Assembly: GCF_014698115.1 (NCBI RefSeq)
Contig: NZ_JACJSJ010000028.1
Span: 1 to 64,000 of the forward strand
Origin: Nostoc sp. FACHB-973
GTDB lineage: Bacteria > Cyanobacteriota > Cyanobacteriia > Cyanobacteriales > Nostocaceae
DNA: 64,000 nucleotides
Reading direction: 5' to 3'
Part shown: positions 17,957 through 28,004 of the stretch, piece after piece
How the letters are laid out: each line of letters begins with the position of its first letter
How positions within the stretch are numbered: the first letter of the stretch is position 1
Position numbers and translations under genes: made by a program
Notes under the pieces: generated by a model
Told to the model about the DNA's origin: nothing
Databases searched by the model: none
What the model saw: the letters and a program-made list of their open reading frames with translations, nothing else

Positions 17957-20900
17957 ATGTTTGAGAGTTCACCACAAGCAAATTCCTTCGATCCGATTAA
18001 TGATTTATTCAATGTAAATACTGGAATCTCAGGTTTAGGAATTTTAGATAAGAGTCAGAGTACGATATCCACAAATGAGCATCCTCAGAGTCTGGGGTTG
18101 GATTTTAACGAAATTCAGAAAGGAATCAACAGTTATACAACTATTTCCATTTCTGAACTATCCAATAGTAACTTCGTTATTAACCCAACCTCAGTCGCTT
18201 CTCTTAAAGCTGTAAACAATGCTGGTGTAGATCCTCTGACAGGTAGCGCTCTTAGTCAAGAAAATAATAGCATTGCTGCTCAAGCGATCGCTGCTGCCTT
18301 ACTACCAGACCTCATAGTACAAAATACCGTTTCAGCTCCCACTTCTGCCGCCGCCGGCAGTACCATCCAAGTCAGTTATCAAATTGAAAACCAAGGCTAT
18401 GCCAGTGCTGATTATAGCTACACCAAGTTTTATCTGTCCAAGGATCTCTATATCGGAAGTGACGATACATTCTTAGGCTATGACTACGTTACTAGCATTC
18501 CATCTGGTTACTATAGCCCAGAATCAACCACACTCACTATCGATCAAAGCGTTGGTGCGGGTAGCTATTATCTGGTGTATGAAGCTGATGGCTATGACTA
18601 TGTTGCTGAAAGCAATGAAAACAACAATGCTGTTGCCGGATTAATTACAATTACTAAACCAGACCTAGCTATCAGCAGTATCTCAGCTACTTCTGGAACT
18701 GCCGGAAATTATCTCAACTTCAGTTACAACATTAAAAATCAAGGCAATGCCAGTGCCGGTTATAGCTACACAGCATTTTATCTTTCCAAAGATACCATTT
18801 TAGATAGTTCTGATACCTACTTAACTTACGACTATGTGAATTCCCTATCAGCCGGAACCACTAGTTTAGAATCTGCTTCTGTTTACCTTGACGCTAGTCT
18901 GAGTGCAGGAACTTACTATCTGTTTGTTCAAGCTGACGGCTGGAACTATGTAGCTGAGAGTAATGAAAATAACAACCTCGCTTATAAAGCGATTACCGTT
19001 AACAAACCAGACCTAGTTATCAGCAGCATCTCAGCCACATCTGGAACCGCTGGAAGTTATCTCAATTTCAGTTACAACATTAAAAATCAAGGAACAGGTA
19101 GTGCTGGTTATAGCTACAGTGCATTCTATCTTTCCAAAGATAACAAGTTAGATAGTTCCGATACCTATTTAGATTACGACTATGTGAGTTCCTTGACAGC
19201 TGGAACCACTAGCACAGAATCTGCTTCCGTTTACCTTGATAGCAGTCTGAGTGCAGGAACTTACTATCTGTTTGCTGAAGCTGATGGCTGGGACTATGTA
19301 GCAGAGAATAATGAAAATAACAACCTTGCTTATAAAGCGATTACCATTGGTTCCCCGAAACAAGACTTAGTTATTACTAGCATCTCAGCCACTTCTGGAA
19401 CTGCTGGGAGTTATCTCAACTTCAGTTACAACATTAAGAATCAAGGCACAGCTAGTGCTGGTTACAGCTACACTGCATTTTATCTGTCTACAGATGCGAA
19501 GTTAGATAGCTCTGATATCTATTTAGATTACGACCATGTAAGTTCTTTATCAGCTGGAGTTTCTAGTAATAGATCTGCTTCTGTTTACCTTGACAGTAGT
19601 CTCAAATCAGGAACTTACTATCTGTTTGCGGCAGCAGATGACTGGGATGATGTAGCGGAGAGTAATGAAAATAACAACATTGCTTATAAAGCAATTACCA
19701 TTGGTGGAGCTGCCAAACCAGACCTTGTAATCAGCAGCATTTCAGCTACATCAGGAACATCAGGTAGTAATCTCAATTTCACTTACAAGATTAAGAATCA
19801 AGGCACTGCAACGGCAAACAGTAATTCCACACAATTCTATCTTTCCAAAGATACCAATTTAGATAGCTCGGATACTTACTTAGGCTCAGATGCTGTCAGT
19901 TCCTTAGCAGCTGGAGTTTCCAGTTCCGAATCAGCTTCTGTAGCTCTGGCCAGCACTCTGGCTTCAGGGACTTACTATCTCATTGCTAAAGCTGATGGTG
20001 GAAGCACAATTTCCGAAAGTAATGAAAATAATAATCTTGCCTATCAAGCTATTACCATTACTGCACCTGCCAAGCCAGACTTAATAATTAGTAGCATCAC
20101 AGCTAGTTCTGGCGTAGCTGGAACTAATCTCAGTTTCACTTATAAAATTAAGAATCAAGGAACAGTTAGCGCGAGTGGCAGTTCCACTGGATTCTATCTT
20201 TCCAAAAATACGACTTTCGATAATTCCGATATCTACTTAGGCTTAGATACTGTCAGTTCATTAGCCGCTGGAGTTACCAATACAGAATCTGCTTCTGTGG
20301 CTCTGAGTAGCACTCTGATTTCCGGAACTTACTATCTCTTTGCTAAAGCTGATGGTGAGAACAAAATTTCCGAAAGTAATGAAAACAACAATCTTGCCTA
20401 TCAAACAATTACGATTAAAGGATCTGATGGTGGTGCAGACTGGTATAGCGACAATCTCCAAGATGCTGGACTAATTGATTTGACTCGTACCCTTGCAGGC
20501 GATGGGAATTTGAGTCGCAACGACATGATTTCTTTGTTCCGTAATGCTAAAGATGGTGCTGTTATTGATGCCAAGGAACTCACTGATCTCCGCACCATTG
20601 TTAGTAATGCTACCCGCTTTACCATGCAAGATCATGTTCGGGTTCTCTCGAATTACGTGGTTAACGGGAATCCGGCTAACCAGTGGTGGACAGGAGGTGC
20701 AACCACCCGCACAGCATTAGGGAATCTTTTTGCAGGTAGTAGTGACACCCAATTAGAAAAACTCATCGGCAAATGGTTCTTGGGAAGCGATCGCCCCAAC
20801 CCACTATCACAAGGGGATATCGCTCGTGGAGATGAGGGGATTAACGCTGGCGATAAAACTTATCGAGCCGTTAGTGGGTCTTTATTCCAAAATGGCATTA

Positions 20901-21547
20901 GTGCAGACGATATCAATCAAGGAGCTGCGGGGACTTGCTATTATTTGGCAACCCTATCTTCTATTGCCCTCGAAAAACCTTCTTACATCCAAAATATGTT
21001 TATCGACAATGGGGACAATACCTACACTGTTCGCTTTTTCAATAATGGTGTAGCGAATTATGTCACAGTTGATAAGTACTTACCTACTGATTCTTTTGGG
21101 CAGTTAGTTTACGCCAGTTCTGGTCAGTCATACAACGATTCAACCAATGAATTATGGGTAGCCTTAGCTGAAAAAGCTTATGCCCAATTAGCAGAGTCCG
21201 GTTGGAGTCGCCCTGATAACGTTAGTAATGGCTACGGCTCTATTGACGGTGGATGGATGAATTATGTGATTGAACAGGTAACTGGTTTAAGCGCGACATT
21301 CCAAGAGATTGCCAACATGAATAAAACTCAGCTAATTAACTTAGTTAATACCAACCAGATATTAACAGCTGGGTTTGTTTATGGAGCAGGGTACGGTGTG
21401 GTTAATAGTCATGCCTATACTATTACTGCTTACAATGCGACAACTGGCAAGTTCCATTTACGAAATCCTTGGGGAAATACTGACGCGGATGTAACGTGGG
21501 AGCAGTTGCTTAGTCTTAAGGCTATTATTATCTGGTCAAATACTTAG
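17957..21547 (+). CDS. Six-CARDB-repeat protein with C-terminal calpain-type (C2) cysteine protease domain
   Basis: This 1196-residue protein has no classical signal peptide. After about 115 low-complexity residues come six CARDB repeats of about 116-119 residues, starting near residues 118, 234, 350, 469, 588 and 706. Each opens with PDL-I-ISSISATSG-type sequence and closes with AESNENNN. A linker (about 822-960) leads to a peptidase C2 domain with a complete triad: C994 in GTCYYLATLSS, H1152 in NSHAYTITAY and N1170 in LRNPWGN. The family predicts a papain-like endopeptidase; bacterial calpains are poorly studied. CARDB domains suggest a surface or extracellular protein; export by a non-Sec route is inference. 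The repeats are very similar at DNA level, especially 2 to 4, implying recent internal duplication. Confidence 0.92.
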   Translation: MFESSPQANSFDPINDLFNVNTGISGLGILDKSQSTISTNEHPQSLGLDFNEIQKGINSYTTISISELSNSNFVINPTSVASLKAVNNAGVDPLTGSALSQENNSIAAQAIAAALLPDLIVQNTVSAPTSAAAGSTIQVSYQIENQGYASADYSYTKFYLSKDLYIGSDDTFLGYDYVTSIPSGYYSPESTTLTIDQSVGAGSYYLVYEADGYDYVAESNENNNAVAGLITITKPDLAISSISATSGTAGNYLNFSYNIKNQGNASAGYSYTAFYLSKDTILDSSDTYLTYDYVNSLSAGTTSLESASVYLDASLSAGTYYLFVQADGWNYVAESNENNNLAYKAITVNKPDLVISSISATSGTAGSYLNFSYNIKNQGTGSAGYSYSAFYLSKDNKLDSSDTYLDYDYVSSLTAGTTSTESASVYLDSSLSAGTYYLFAEADGWDYVAENNENNNLAYKAITIGSPKQDLVITSISATSGTAGSYLNFSYNIKNQGTASAGYSYTAFYLSTDAKLDSSDIYLDYDHVSSLSAGVSSNRSASVYLDSSLKSGTYYLFAAADDWDDVAESNENNNIAYKAITIGGAAKPDLVISSISATSGTSGSNLNFTYKIKNQGTATANSNSTQFYLSKDTNLDSSDTYLGSDAVSSLAAGVSSSESASVALASTLASGTYYLIAKADGGSTISESNENNNLAYQAITITAPAKPDLIISSITASSGVAGTNLSFTYKIKNQGTVSASGSSTGFYLSKNTTFDNSDIYLGLDTVSSLAAGVTNTESASVALSSTLISGTYYLFAKADGENKISESNENNNLAYQTITIKGSDGGADWYSDNLQDAGLIDLTRTLAGDGNLSRNDMISLFRNAKDGAVIDAKELTDLRTIVSNATRFTMQDHVRVLSNYVVNGNPANQWWTGGATTRTALGNLFAGSSDTQLEKLIGKWFLGSDRPNPLSQGDIARGDEGINAGDKTYRAVSGSLFQNGISADDINQGAAGTCYYLATLSSIALEKPSYIQNMFIDNGDNTYTVRFFNNGVANYVTVDKYLPTDSFGQLVYASSGQSYNDSTNELWVALAEKAYAQLAESGWSRPDNVSNGYGSIDGGWMNYVIEQVTGLSATFQEIANMNKTQLINLVNTNQILTAGFVYGAGYGVVNSHAYTITAYNATTGKFHLRNPWGNTDADVTWEQLLSLKAIIIWSNT

Positions 21548-21649
21548 TCTAATTGAGGAATAATCTTTCCCTAAATTTCGGGTACAGACGATCATATCCG
21601 TCTGTACCTGATTACCCTCAGAGCAAGTTTCAAGAGAGAATTGACTGTG

Positions 21650-22153
21650 ATGAAAATTCAACTCTTAGTAAATATTCTGGCTTTATTGATGTTAGTGGAG
21701 ACAACAGCTGCTTGTGGATTTTCTTCTACTTATGCCAATAATCAACCCCATTCTTCACCTACATTGATAATGACTAATAATACTGCTTTAGTCAAAAAAG
21801 TAACTCTCATTGCTAGAGAAGAAAATTTACCACCTTTGGGCGTTCCTGTTGATCCTCAACGTAATATTGGGTTTGCCTCGGTCTTTGTCCGTCTGGAAAA
21901 TCCCCAGGAAACTCCTGTAACTGTAACCATTACTAAGGTTGAAATTCGCAATTTATCAGACGGGAAATTACAAGATTTTCAGCAAACACCCCAGAAAATT
22001 GAGTTAAAACCCTTAGAAAATTCTGAGTTGGCTTTTCAGCTGACTAACAAAAGAGGCTATGCAGGCAAGGATAAGGTTAAAGCAATTGTCACTTATCAAA
22101 TAGAAGATCAAAGTAGCATTATCGAATCAGAGGCGGTTGAAGTTACTCATTGA
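21650..22153 (+). CDS. Putative secreted or lipid-anchored protein
   Basis: I do not recognise the family. The N-terminus MKIQLLVNILALLMLVETTAACG is a signal-like hydrophobic stretch ending in a Cys, with a weak lipobox (TAAC). The remainder is a beta-rich domain of about 140 residues (FASVFVRLENPQETPVTVTI is characteristic of immunoglobulin-like folds). I chose the ATG at 21650; a TTG at 21641 is possible. It lies about 100 bases after the calpain-like gene in the same direction, so a functional link is possible but unproven. Confidence 0.65.
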   Translation: MKIQLLVNILALLMLVETTAACGFSSTYANNQPHSSPTLIMTNNTALVKKVTLIAREENLPPLGVPVDPQRNIGFASVFVRLENPQETPVTVTITKVEIRNLSDGKLQDFQQTPQKIELKPLENSELAFQLTNKRGYAGKDKVKAIVTYQIEDQSSIIESEAVEVTH

Positions 22154-22163
22154 TTAAAACTCA

Positions 22164-23054
22164 TCAATTCACATAAGCTAGGGCAAAGCGTTCAATTCCA
22201 GCTAAATCAGCGTGAATTTGAATATTGGAATAATTACCTTGATTTTGCAAAAGTTCTCGCACTATATCCGCCTGTCCTGCCATCATCTCAATCAGCCACA
22301 CACCACCAGGTTGCAAATAGCTAGGAGAGATTTCTATCAAATGGCGAATGCAATCTAAGCCATCAGCGCCACCATCCAAAGCTAGATGTGGTTCATGTTT
22401 AACTACTTCTGGTTGCAAACTAGGTAAGGTACTGGTGGGTATGTAAGGGGGATTCGACACCATACCACTGAACTGACCTTTGAGGAATGCCAGTGGCTCC
22501 CACCAGGAACCTTGATAAAATCGAATGCGGTCAGCAAAACCCAAATTCTGGGCATTGGCTTGGGCGATCGCCAAAGCTTCAACACTGTAATCAACAGCAT
22601 GAATTGTTGCCTTTGGCAAGACATCTGCTAGTCCGATGGCGATCGCTCCACTGCCGGTACCCAAATCCGCCCAGTGTCCTGAACCATTGCCCGCAACGGC
22701 TACAGCCAAATCAATTAAGCACTCTGTTTCTGGTCGGGGAATCAAAACCGCATTCGATACGGCGATTTTAAACTGACGCCAAGGTGTAGCTTTGGTAATA
22801 TACTGCACTGGCAAACGTTCATTTAATCGCCTCTGCCACAACTGATCTAACTCTTCCAGAGGCAATTGCATCTGAATTTGCGGCCAATTTTTAAAAGACT
22901 CCAAACGGAGTGCCAAACGGTCTAACCCAGCTACTTCAAGAAGTAGCCAATCTACTTCCGTTGGTGGTACATCAGTGGCGATCGCTGCAACGAGGGCTGC
23001 ATTCCGCCACTGCCAAAGTTGTAAACCAGAAACTATCAGATGTTTCTCCCCCAT
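22164..23054 (-). CDS. prmC: Release factor glutamine N5-methyltransferase
   Basis: It methylates the GGQ glutamine of RF1 and RF2, increasing termination efficiency. The SAM-binding motif is ADLGTGSGAIAIGLA near residues 129-143, and the catalytic NPPY tetrapeptide is in VSNPPYIPTS. The N-terminal helical domain (about residues 20-95) is normal, as is the total of 296 residues. It follows the Tic22-like gene by 25 bases on the same strand and is probably co-transcribed with it. Confidence 0.93.
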   Translation of the reverse strand: MGEKHLIVSGLQLWQWRNAALVAAIATDVPPTEVDWLLLEVAGLDRLALRLESFKNWPQIQMQLPLEELDQLWQRRLNERLPVQYITKATPWRQFKIAVSNAVLIPRPETECLIDLAVAVAGNGSGHWADLGTGSGAIAIGLADVLPKATIHAVDYSVEALAIAQANAQNLGFADRIRFYQGSWWEPLAFLKGQFSGMVSNPPYIPTSTLPSLQPEVVKHEPHLALDGGADGLDCIRHLIEISPSYLQPGGVWLIEMMAGQADIVRELLQNQGNYSNIQIHADLAGIERFALAYVN

Positions 23055-23079
23055 GCTTCAACCTTGGAGTGCATAACCG

Positions 23080-23883
23080 TTATTTTTTCGGAGCGGGCGC
23101 AGCTGGTGACTGATTCGGGGCTAGGGAGCGAATAAAATTGATCGACTCGCGCGATGGATACAAAACAATTTTATTGATACTAGGATCGTTGCTAGTATTG
23201 AGAGCCTCCATAACACCGTACAAATCTACCACCTGAATTTCAGTGTTCTCTGCTTCCTTGGGCACAGCTTTTTTAAATTCGTCTAACAGAGCCACTGCTT
23301 GCTCTTTTTCAAAAAAGAAAGGGATATAGCGATCGTTACCTTTTGCGAGGGGAATGGTTAGATAGCTATTATCTTTTTTAAATTTGGGCACAAACAACGG
23401 AATACCGTTGAATTGCTCAACTTTTTTACCATTTGCGTTCACCATACTTGTTGCCGACGCTACCTGTTGTTGGGTCGGGACTAAAGTATAAATTACTGAA
23501 TCTGACTTCTTTTTGCTTTCCAGGACTATCTTATAGTAGTCTGCCAAAGACAAAGGTCTTACCTGTAGCGTGCTTGCAAGTTGAGGATTTTCTTTTTTCA
23601 GCCGATTATCAAGAAATTTTTGAGCATCTTGCTTGCTAATAAAAAATCCCACTTGAGAGACGGTCTTGGATTGGTTATTCCTTGAAAGAACTACGAATTC
23701 CCCTTTAGGATTTGTGAGAGTGAATACGGGTACTTCTTGTAGCTTTTTCACTACCTGATCTTGTGGTAAAGCCACCGCCTCTAGATTGCCTAGCCCTGGT
23801 AGATTACCTATTCCTGAAAGCCCTCCTAAAAAGATACTTCCAGCTATACCTAATGTTGCGCCCCAACGAACGAATGATTTCAT
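23080..23883 (-). CDS. tic22: Tic22-like periplasmic/lumenal protein
   Basis: It belongs to the Tic22 family, which in Anabaena acts in outer membrane biogenesis and in plastids in protein import. A signal peptide covers about residues 1-37 (hydrophobic, ending AVALPQ). The Tic22 domain follows, with VPVFTLTNPKGEFVVL and VGFFISKQDAQKFLDNRLK. I place the start at ATG 23883 because GCGAGGAGC lies six to ten bases upstream; the open frame extends further to 23946. prmC follows closely. Confidence 0.9.
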   Translation of the reverse strand: MKSFVRWGATLGIAGSIFLGGLSGIGNLPGLGNLEAVALPQDQVVKKLQEVPVFTLTNPKGEFVVLSRNNQSKTVSQVGFFISKQDAQKFLDNRLKKENPQLASTLQVRPLSLADYYKIVLESKKKSDSVIYTLVPTQQQVASATSMVNANGKKVEQFNGIPLFVPKFKKDNSYLTIPLAKGNDRYIPFFFEKEQAVALLDEFKKAVPKEAENTEIQVVDLYGVMEALNTSNDPSINKIVLYPSRESINFIRSLAPNQSPAAPAPKK

Positions 23884-24710
23884 GACTGCTCCTCGCATCA
23901 AAAATACAATTAAATTAAACAAATGGTTGGATTTGCACAGCACCAACTAGCTTCAGTTATATAGCAATCTATTTTAGTTGTGAAAATTTTTTTGTAAATA
24001 ACTCATGATGTCAGTTGACTGTTAAAAGTCAACGATCAAAGTAAAATAATCCCAACTATTTAGGATTGTTATGATATCGCTTTTCTCAATACACTGTGCT
24101 AAAGTTGTGCTTTTGTCGATTAGAAACCTTAGAGCGGCGGTTCCCGCAGTTCTAACTTTGGGCTTCCGACCCAAGGGGATAGGAACGCACTGGCTCGACT
24201 TTTGTCTCCGACACGCTGCGCGAACGCAAAATCTAAAATCCAAAATTGTCTGACTTTCTCTGATATTGGGTGACGCTATGATTTTATCAATCGTTCCATC
24301 TGGGGTTAGCTAAATATCTTCTTCAATTTATACAAAGTACAGTATCAGAAATATCTTATTGCTCAAGGATGAAATTTACCTACTATGCTTTAAAAGCTAG
24401 CCCAAGAGCAAAATCGCCAAATTGATTTTCTGCGTAAAAATATGCAATTAAATTGCACACCTTAGCAACCAACCCTAGTCTATTGGCCCTAAATGATGGG
24501 AACTTTTCAAAAATTTTGTAGATTTAATTTACTGCTGACACAGAAAAATCTCAACAAAGTGATTGGCTCTACATGCCCATGTATAGAGACTTGCTAACAG
24601 TTACCGTGGGCGATGATAATTTAGTAAATTTTGATTTTTTAATTTAATATTCTAATCAAACCAAAATTTATTAATCACTTTGGGTTAATCAATCAAATAT
24701 ATTAATTAAA
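23884..24710. other. Intergenic region between tic22 and tRNA-Pro
   Basis: This 0.8 kb stretch has no convincing gene. Around 24130-24245 is a dispersed-repeat-like segment containing a GACACGCTGCGCGAACGC element common in Nostocales intergenic DNA. The rest is AT-rich. Confidence 0.5.
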
Positions 24711-24784
24711 TCGGGATGACAGGATTTGAACCTGCGGCATCCTGCTCCCAAAGCAGGCGCGCTACCAAGCTGCGCTACATCCCG
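24711..24784 (-). tRNA. trnP: tRNA-Pro (anticodon TGG)
   Basis: The minus strand folds as a complete cloverleaf of 74 bases. The acceptor stem is CGGGATG/CATCCCG with discriminator A. The D-arm is GCGCAGCTTGGTAGCGC. The anticodon stem CCTGC/GCAGG encloses the loop TTTGGGA, giving anticodon TGG. The T-arm has GCAGG-TTCAAAT-CCTGT. The CCA end is not encoded. Confidence 0.97.
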
Positions 24785-25068
24785 GCTATAACCTATCTAC
24801 TTTTTGTGGTTCGGTTTTAACTTTCTTAGCAGAAGCATTAATGTGATTGTACCACATAAGACTGCTCATGCACAACCTTCTTTATCCTTTGTAAAGACAA
24901 GATACACAGCATCTTTACATTGAATAAAGGTTTTTCGGCCGACTGTGTTTTACAAGACATTTATTTGCTTGTATGTCGGCTGAACTTTCCCAAACCACAT
25001 CAAAATAATAGACCTTTACTACTATACCCGATTTTATTGTGCAAATCGGGCTTTATTTGAGTTGGGTA

Positions 25069-25620
25069 TTAGTGAGGGTACCAGAACATGCCTTTGATGC
25101 CTTCCGGATCTGGCATAAACCCCATAGTTCGGTAGAAATCTACAACATGAGGATCGGCGAAGAGAGTCACATTGCTAATCTCTTCACTCCTCAGTTTTTT
25201 GAGGACGTATTTCATCAGCGCTTTGCCCAGTCCTTGACTTTGAAAGTCTGGGTGAACCACCACATCCCAAATAGTGGCATTAAAAGCGTGATCTGATGTA
25301 GCGCGGGCAAAACCAATGAGCCGCTTTTGGTTTCCTCTCACCTGCCACATTGAGGCGACGAGAAAACTATGCTCGATGGCTTTTTTCACTTTTCTTAAAG
25401 GACGACGCGACCAACCTACTGCATCACAGAGTTCTTCTAGTTCATACAGATCGATATCTCGCTCTGTACTGAAGACGATGCGAGCCTCCTTTGAAGAAGC
25501 TTCGCTAACACTACCGGGGCTAGAGTTACCCGCAGTTTGTGCTGTATGTTCTTCAAAAGGGTTTGTCCTAGTTGTCGCTACAGACTCAGGAGTACTAAAC
25601 CAAGTTTTCCAAAAACCCAT
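25069..25620 (-). CDS. Ycf52-like GNAT N-acetyltransferase
   Basis: This 183-residue acetyltransferase resembles Ycf52 of red algal plastids and the plant plastid GNAT/NSI group. After a low-complexity N-terminus (about 50 residues), the domain reads [54 protein letters not shown] (the acetyl-CoA loop is QGLGKA) and [12 protein letters not shown]. Plastid relatives acetylate protein lysines and N-termini; the substrate here is unknown. It is paralogous to the gene at 15224. Confidence 0.9.
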   Translation of the reverse strand: MGFWKTWFSTPESVATTRTNPFEEHTAQTAGNSSPGSVSEASSKEARIVFSTERDIDLYELEELCDAVGWSRRPLRKVKKAIEHSFLVASMWQVRGNQKRLIGFARATSDHAFNATIWDVVVHPDFQSQGLGKALMKYVLKKLRSEEISNVTLFADPHVVDFYRTMGFMPDPEGIKGMFWYPH

Positions 25621-26124
25621 GCCAACGTGGTTCGGGTAATATAACTAAAATTGGTTTCCACTCTCAGGAGTGTTGATTCATGTTTAACGTAGCTAGCCCC
25701 ATTTACTACCCCTGACACTCAAAATTTTTGGGTTGTTTTCGAGATTTGTAATGGTAACAGCTACTTAGGGCATGTTTCACACCAATCATCTTCAACTTTA
25801 GCATTTTGTTGTAAACCCTAGTAAAAATTCACGAAAAGGGAAGAATATAAGTAATTCAAAATCATCCCCTGTTGTGATTCCTCTGTCTGACTCTGCGGGA
25901 AACGACCCAAGCCGCTGCTGTGACTTTTCTCGAAATAAATATAGAAAACCCAATTCTGGCAAAGATCCTGTGAATTGTTCGTATGCAGCTTAAATGCACG
26001 TTAGCTTAAGAGTGAATTGTATATCAGGGATTTGAATAGCCGGGAAAAATTTTCCCACTCCCCAGTTCCCAATACCCAGTCCCTAGTCCCCAGGTGACGA
26101 AAGCAAGCGAGTCTTACCTTAAAA
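25621..26124. other. Intergenic region with short C-rich repeats
   Basis: No gene is visible. Near 26052-26093 are CCCAGTCCC-type units directly upstream of the ACT-domain gene. The rest has no obvious structure. It separates divergent genes and should hold two promoters. Confidence 0.5.
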
Positions 26125-26844
26125 ATGGCTTCTGGTTTAAAATCTTCGACACTGGAACTCCTAAAGCGCTTTAATCGAGCGTTTCCCCAGTTTTATGAGC
26201 AATTCGTCAGCAGTGAGATTCAACTGCAAAATTTACGGCTAGCCTACCGTCTCTATAAAACTAGACGCGCTGTGATTGAACTGAAACCTGAAGGTAGTAA
26301 AAGTGCTTTGCATTTTGCCTACCGCAACCAGTCTTTTCTGCTCAGCGATATTTTTGGTGTACTAGCAGCTTATGGTTTAACAATCCACGGTCTGAGTCTA
26401 TACGGTCAGATCCGTCCGCCGATGTTAGTTTTTATCAAACTGCTGGTATCACGTGGTAGTAAAGCCTTGACCGATAAAACGGCAGAAAATGTTTGTCGTG
26501 CCATTCGTGAGGCTTTAGGAGGTCGGTTTGAGGTAGAAGAAATGCTGGCAGTAGAATTCAATCTTGATACTGGGTTAGAGCAGGTACAAACTGAGTTCTA
26601 TGTCGATCCGGTTTTTCATCTCCCTGCCCTAGTGATTGAAGCCGATAATCAACCAGGATTATTTTACAAAGTGATGTACGCCATCTGGCAGGAAGATCTG
26701 CTGGTAGTCAATGCCAATTTACTTGTTTGGCGAGGACGTACACGGCTAATTCTCTACTTGTTGGGGCCTAATGAAAGCCTGATTCCTGAATATCTGGGTC
26801 ACAAAATTGCTGAAGGGGTGCGACAAAGGTTGCTGGGTAAATGA
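26125..26844 (+). CDS. Double ACT-domain protein
   Basis: This 239-residue protein has two regions resembling ACT domains: about residues 70-150 (FLLSDIFGVLAAYGLTIHGLSLYG) and about 165-235 (ALVIEADNQPGLFYKVMYAIWQEDLLVVNANL). Paired ACT domains of this style occur at the C-terminus of GlnD-type uridylyltransferases. No nucleotidyltransferase or HD domain is present, so this is a free-standing sensor-like protein. A role in amino-acid or nitrogen sensing is inference. Confidence 0.75.
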   Translation: MASGLKSSTLELLKRFNRAFPQFYEQFVSSEIQLQNLRLAYRLYKTRRAVIELKPEGSKSALHFAYRNQSFLLSDIFGVLAAYGLTIHGLSLYGQIRPPMLVFIKLLVSRGSKALTDKTAENVCRAIREALGGRFEVEEMLAVEFNLDTGLEQVQTEFYVDPVFHLPALVIEADNQPGLFYKVMYAIWQEDLLVVNANLLVWRGRTRLILYLLGPNESLIPEYLGHKIAEGVRQRLLGK

Positions 26845-26867
26845 AAACACTCCTGATTCCTCGCCGA

Positions 26868-27040
26868 ATTTTAGATTTTAAATTTTGGATTTTGGATTGA
26901 ATGATTCAAAGTTTCCAAAGGTCTGTTTGCCCAGTGTCTTGTTTCAGAAGCCTGGGAATTCATTCGTGAACAAATTTAAAATTATTTATTCCCGTGCCTT
27001 GAGGCATAGGGTCAATCCAAAATCCAAAATCCAAAATGCT
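26868..27040. repeat. Inverted repeat of AAAATCC/GGATTTT units
   Basis: Units of TTTTGGATTTTGGATTGA near 26877-26900 are mirrored by TCAATCCAAAATCCAAAATC near 27012-27035. They form an inverted repeat with a loop of about 110 bases between the ACT-domain and hydrolase genes. Confidence 0.65.
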
Positions 27041-27092
27041 TTTCTGACACTTTGTATTTAGTCGCACCCACCCTTAGGGGTACGATATAGGT

Positions 27093-28004
27093 ATGGCAAC
27101 TATTGAAATCTTGGGCGTTCCACACGCATACGAGCTAACGGCTCCCACTTCCTGCCCCGATGCTTTAGTATTTATCCACGGTTGGCTTAATAGCCGTGGA
27201 TATTGGCAACCTGTGATTTCCCGCCTATCAGATGATTTGCAGTGCCTGTCCTATGATTTGCGGGGTTTTGGTGAATCCCAGTCCCAGGTAAAAACTGATT
27301 TTAGTCGGGCACAAACGTCTGTGAGTCTGATGCCCATCTCCAGTGATGGGGTTGGCTCACCTTTCGATTCTCTTTATACTCCTGCTGCCTATGCTCAGGA
27401 TTTAGCAATTCTGTTGGAACAGCTAAATATTACTAGTGCTTGGCTAATTGGTCACTCTTTGGGAGGTACGATCGCTCTATGGGGAGCAGATCAAATGCCT
27501 GAGTGTGTTAAAGGAGTTATCTGTATTAACGCTGGTGGCGGTATTTACCTCAAAGAAGCTTTTGAGCAGTTTCGCTCGGCGGGTCAGAAATTTTTGCAAA
27601 TCCGTCCGCGCTGGCTGTCCCAAGTGCCTTTGATTGATTTGCTGTTTACCAGAGCCAGTGTGGCACGGCCTTTAGAGCGCTATTGGGCACGTCAGCGGGT
27701 GATTGATTTCGTCGTGGCTGACCCAGAAGCGGCGCTGGGAGCTTTGTTAGACTCCACAACCGAAGAAGAAATCAACCGTTTACCTGAGCTAGTATCCCAA
27801 CTTAAGCAGCCAGTTTATTTTTTGGCTGGCGCCGAAGACAAAGTTATGGAACCGAAATATGTCCGTCATTTAGCTAGCTTTCACAGACTGTTTCAATACT
27901 GTGGTGACAATGTTTTAGAAATTCCTAATTGCGGACACTTAGCTATGTTAGAGCAGCCAGATGCAGTAGCTGATTACATCCGGTCGATAGTTAAGAGGCA
28001 ATAA
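27093..28004 (+). CDS. Alpha/beta-fold hydrolase
   Basis: This is a 303-residue alpha/beta hydrolase. The oxyanion segment is FIHGWLNSRGYW near residues 27-38. The nucleophile elbow is GHSLGG (Ser near residue 123), with a late Asp in LAGAEDKVMEPKY and the His in NCGHLAMLEQP. All three catalytic positions are present. The segment around residues 65-90 is an insertion of low conservation. The substrate cannot be deduced. Confidence 0.88.
   Translation: MATIEILGVPHAYELTAPTSCPDALVFIHGWLNSRGYWQPVISRLSDDLQCLSYDLRGFGESQSQVKTDFSRAQTSVSLMPISSDGVGSPFDSLYTPAAYAQDLAILLEQLNITSAWLIGHSLGGTIALWGADQMPECVKGVICINAGGGIYLKEAFEQFRSAGQKFLQIRPRWLSQVPLIDLLFTRASVARPLERYWARQRVIDFVVADPEAALGALLDSTTEEEINRLPELVSQLKQPVYFLAGAEDKVMEPKYVRHLASFHRLFQYCGDNVLEIPNCGHLAMLEQPDAVADYIRSIVKRQ

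Noticed and set aside
24071-24253. 60-codon open frame upstream of tRNA-Pro
   Set aside because: Its second half is a dispersed intergenic repeat (ACACGCTGCGCGAACGC).
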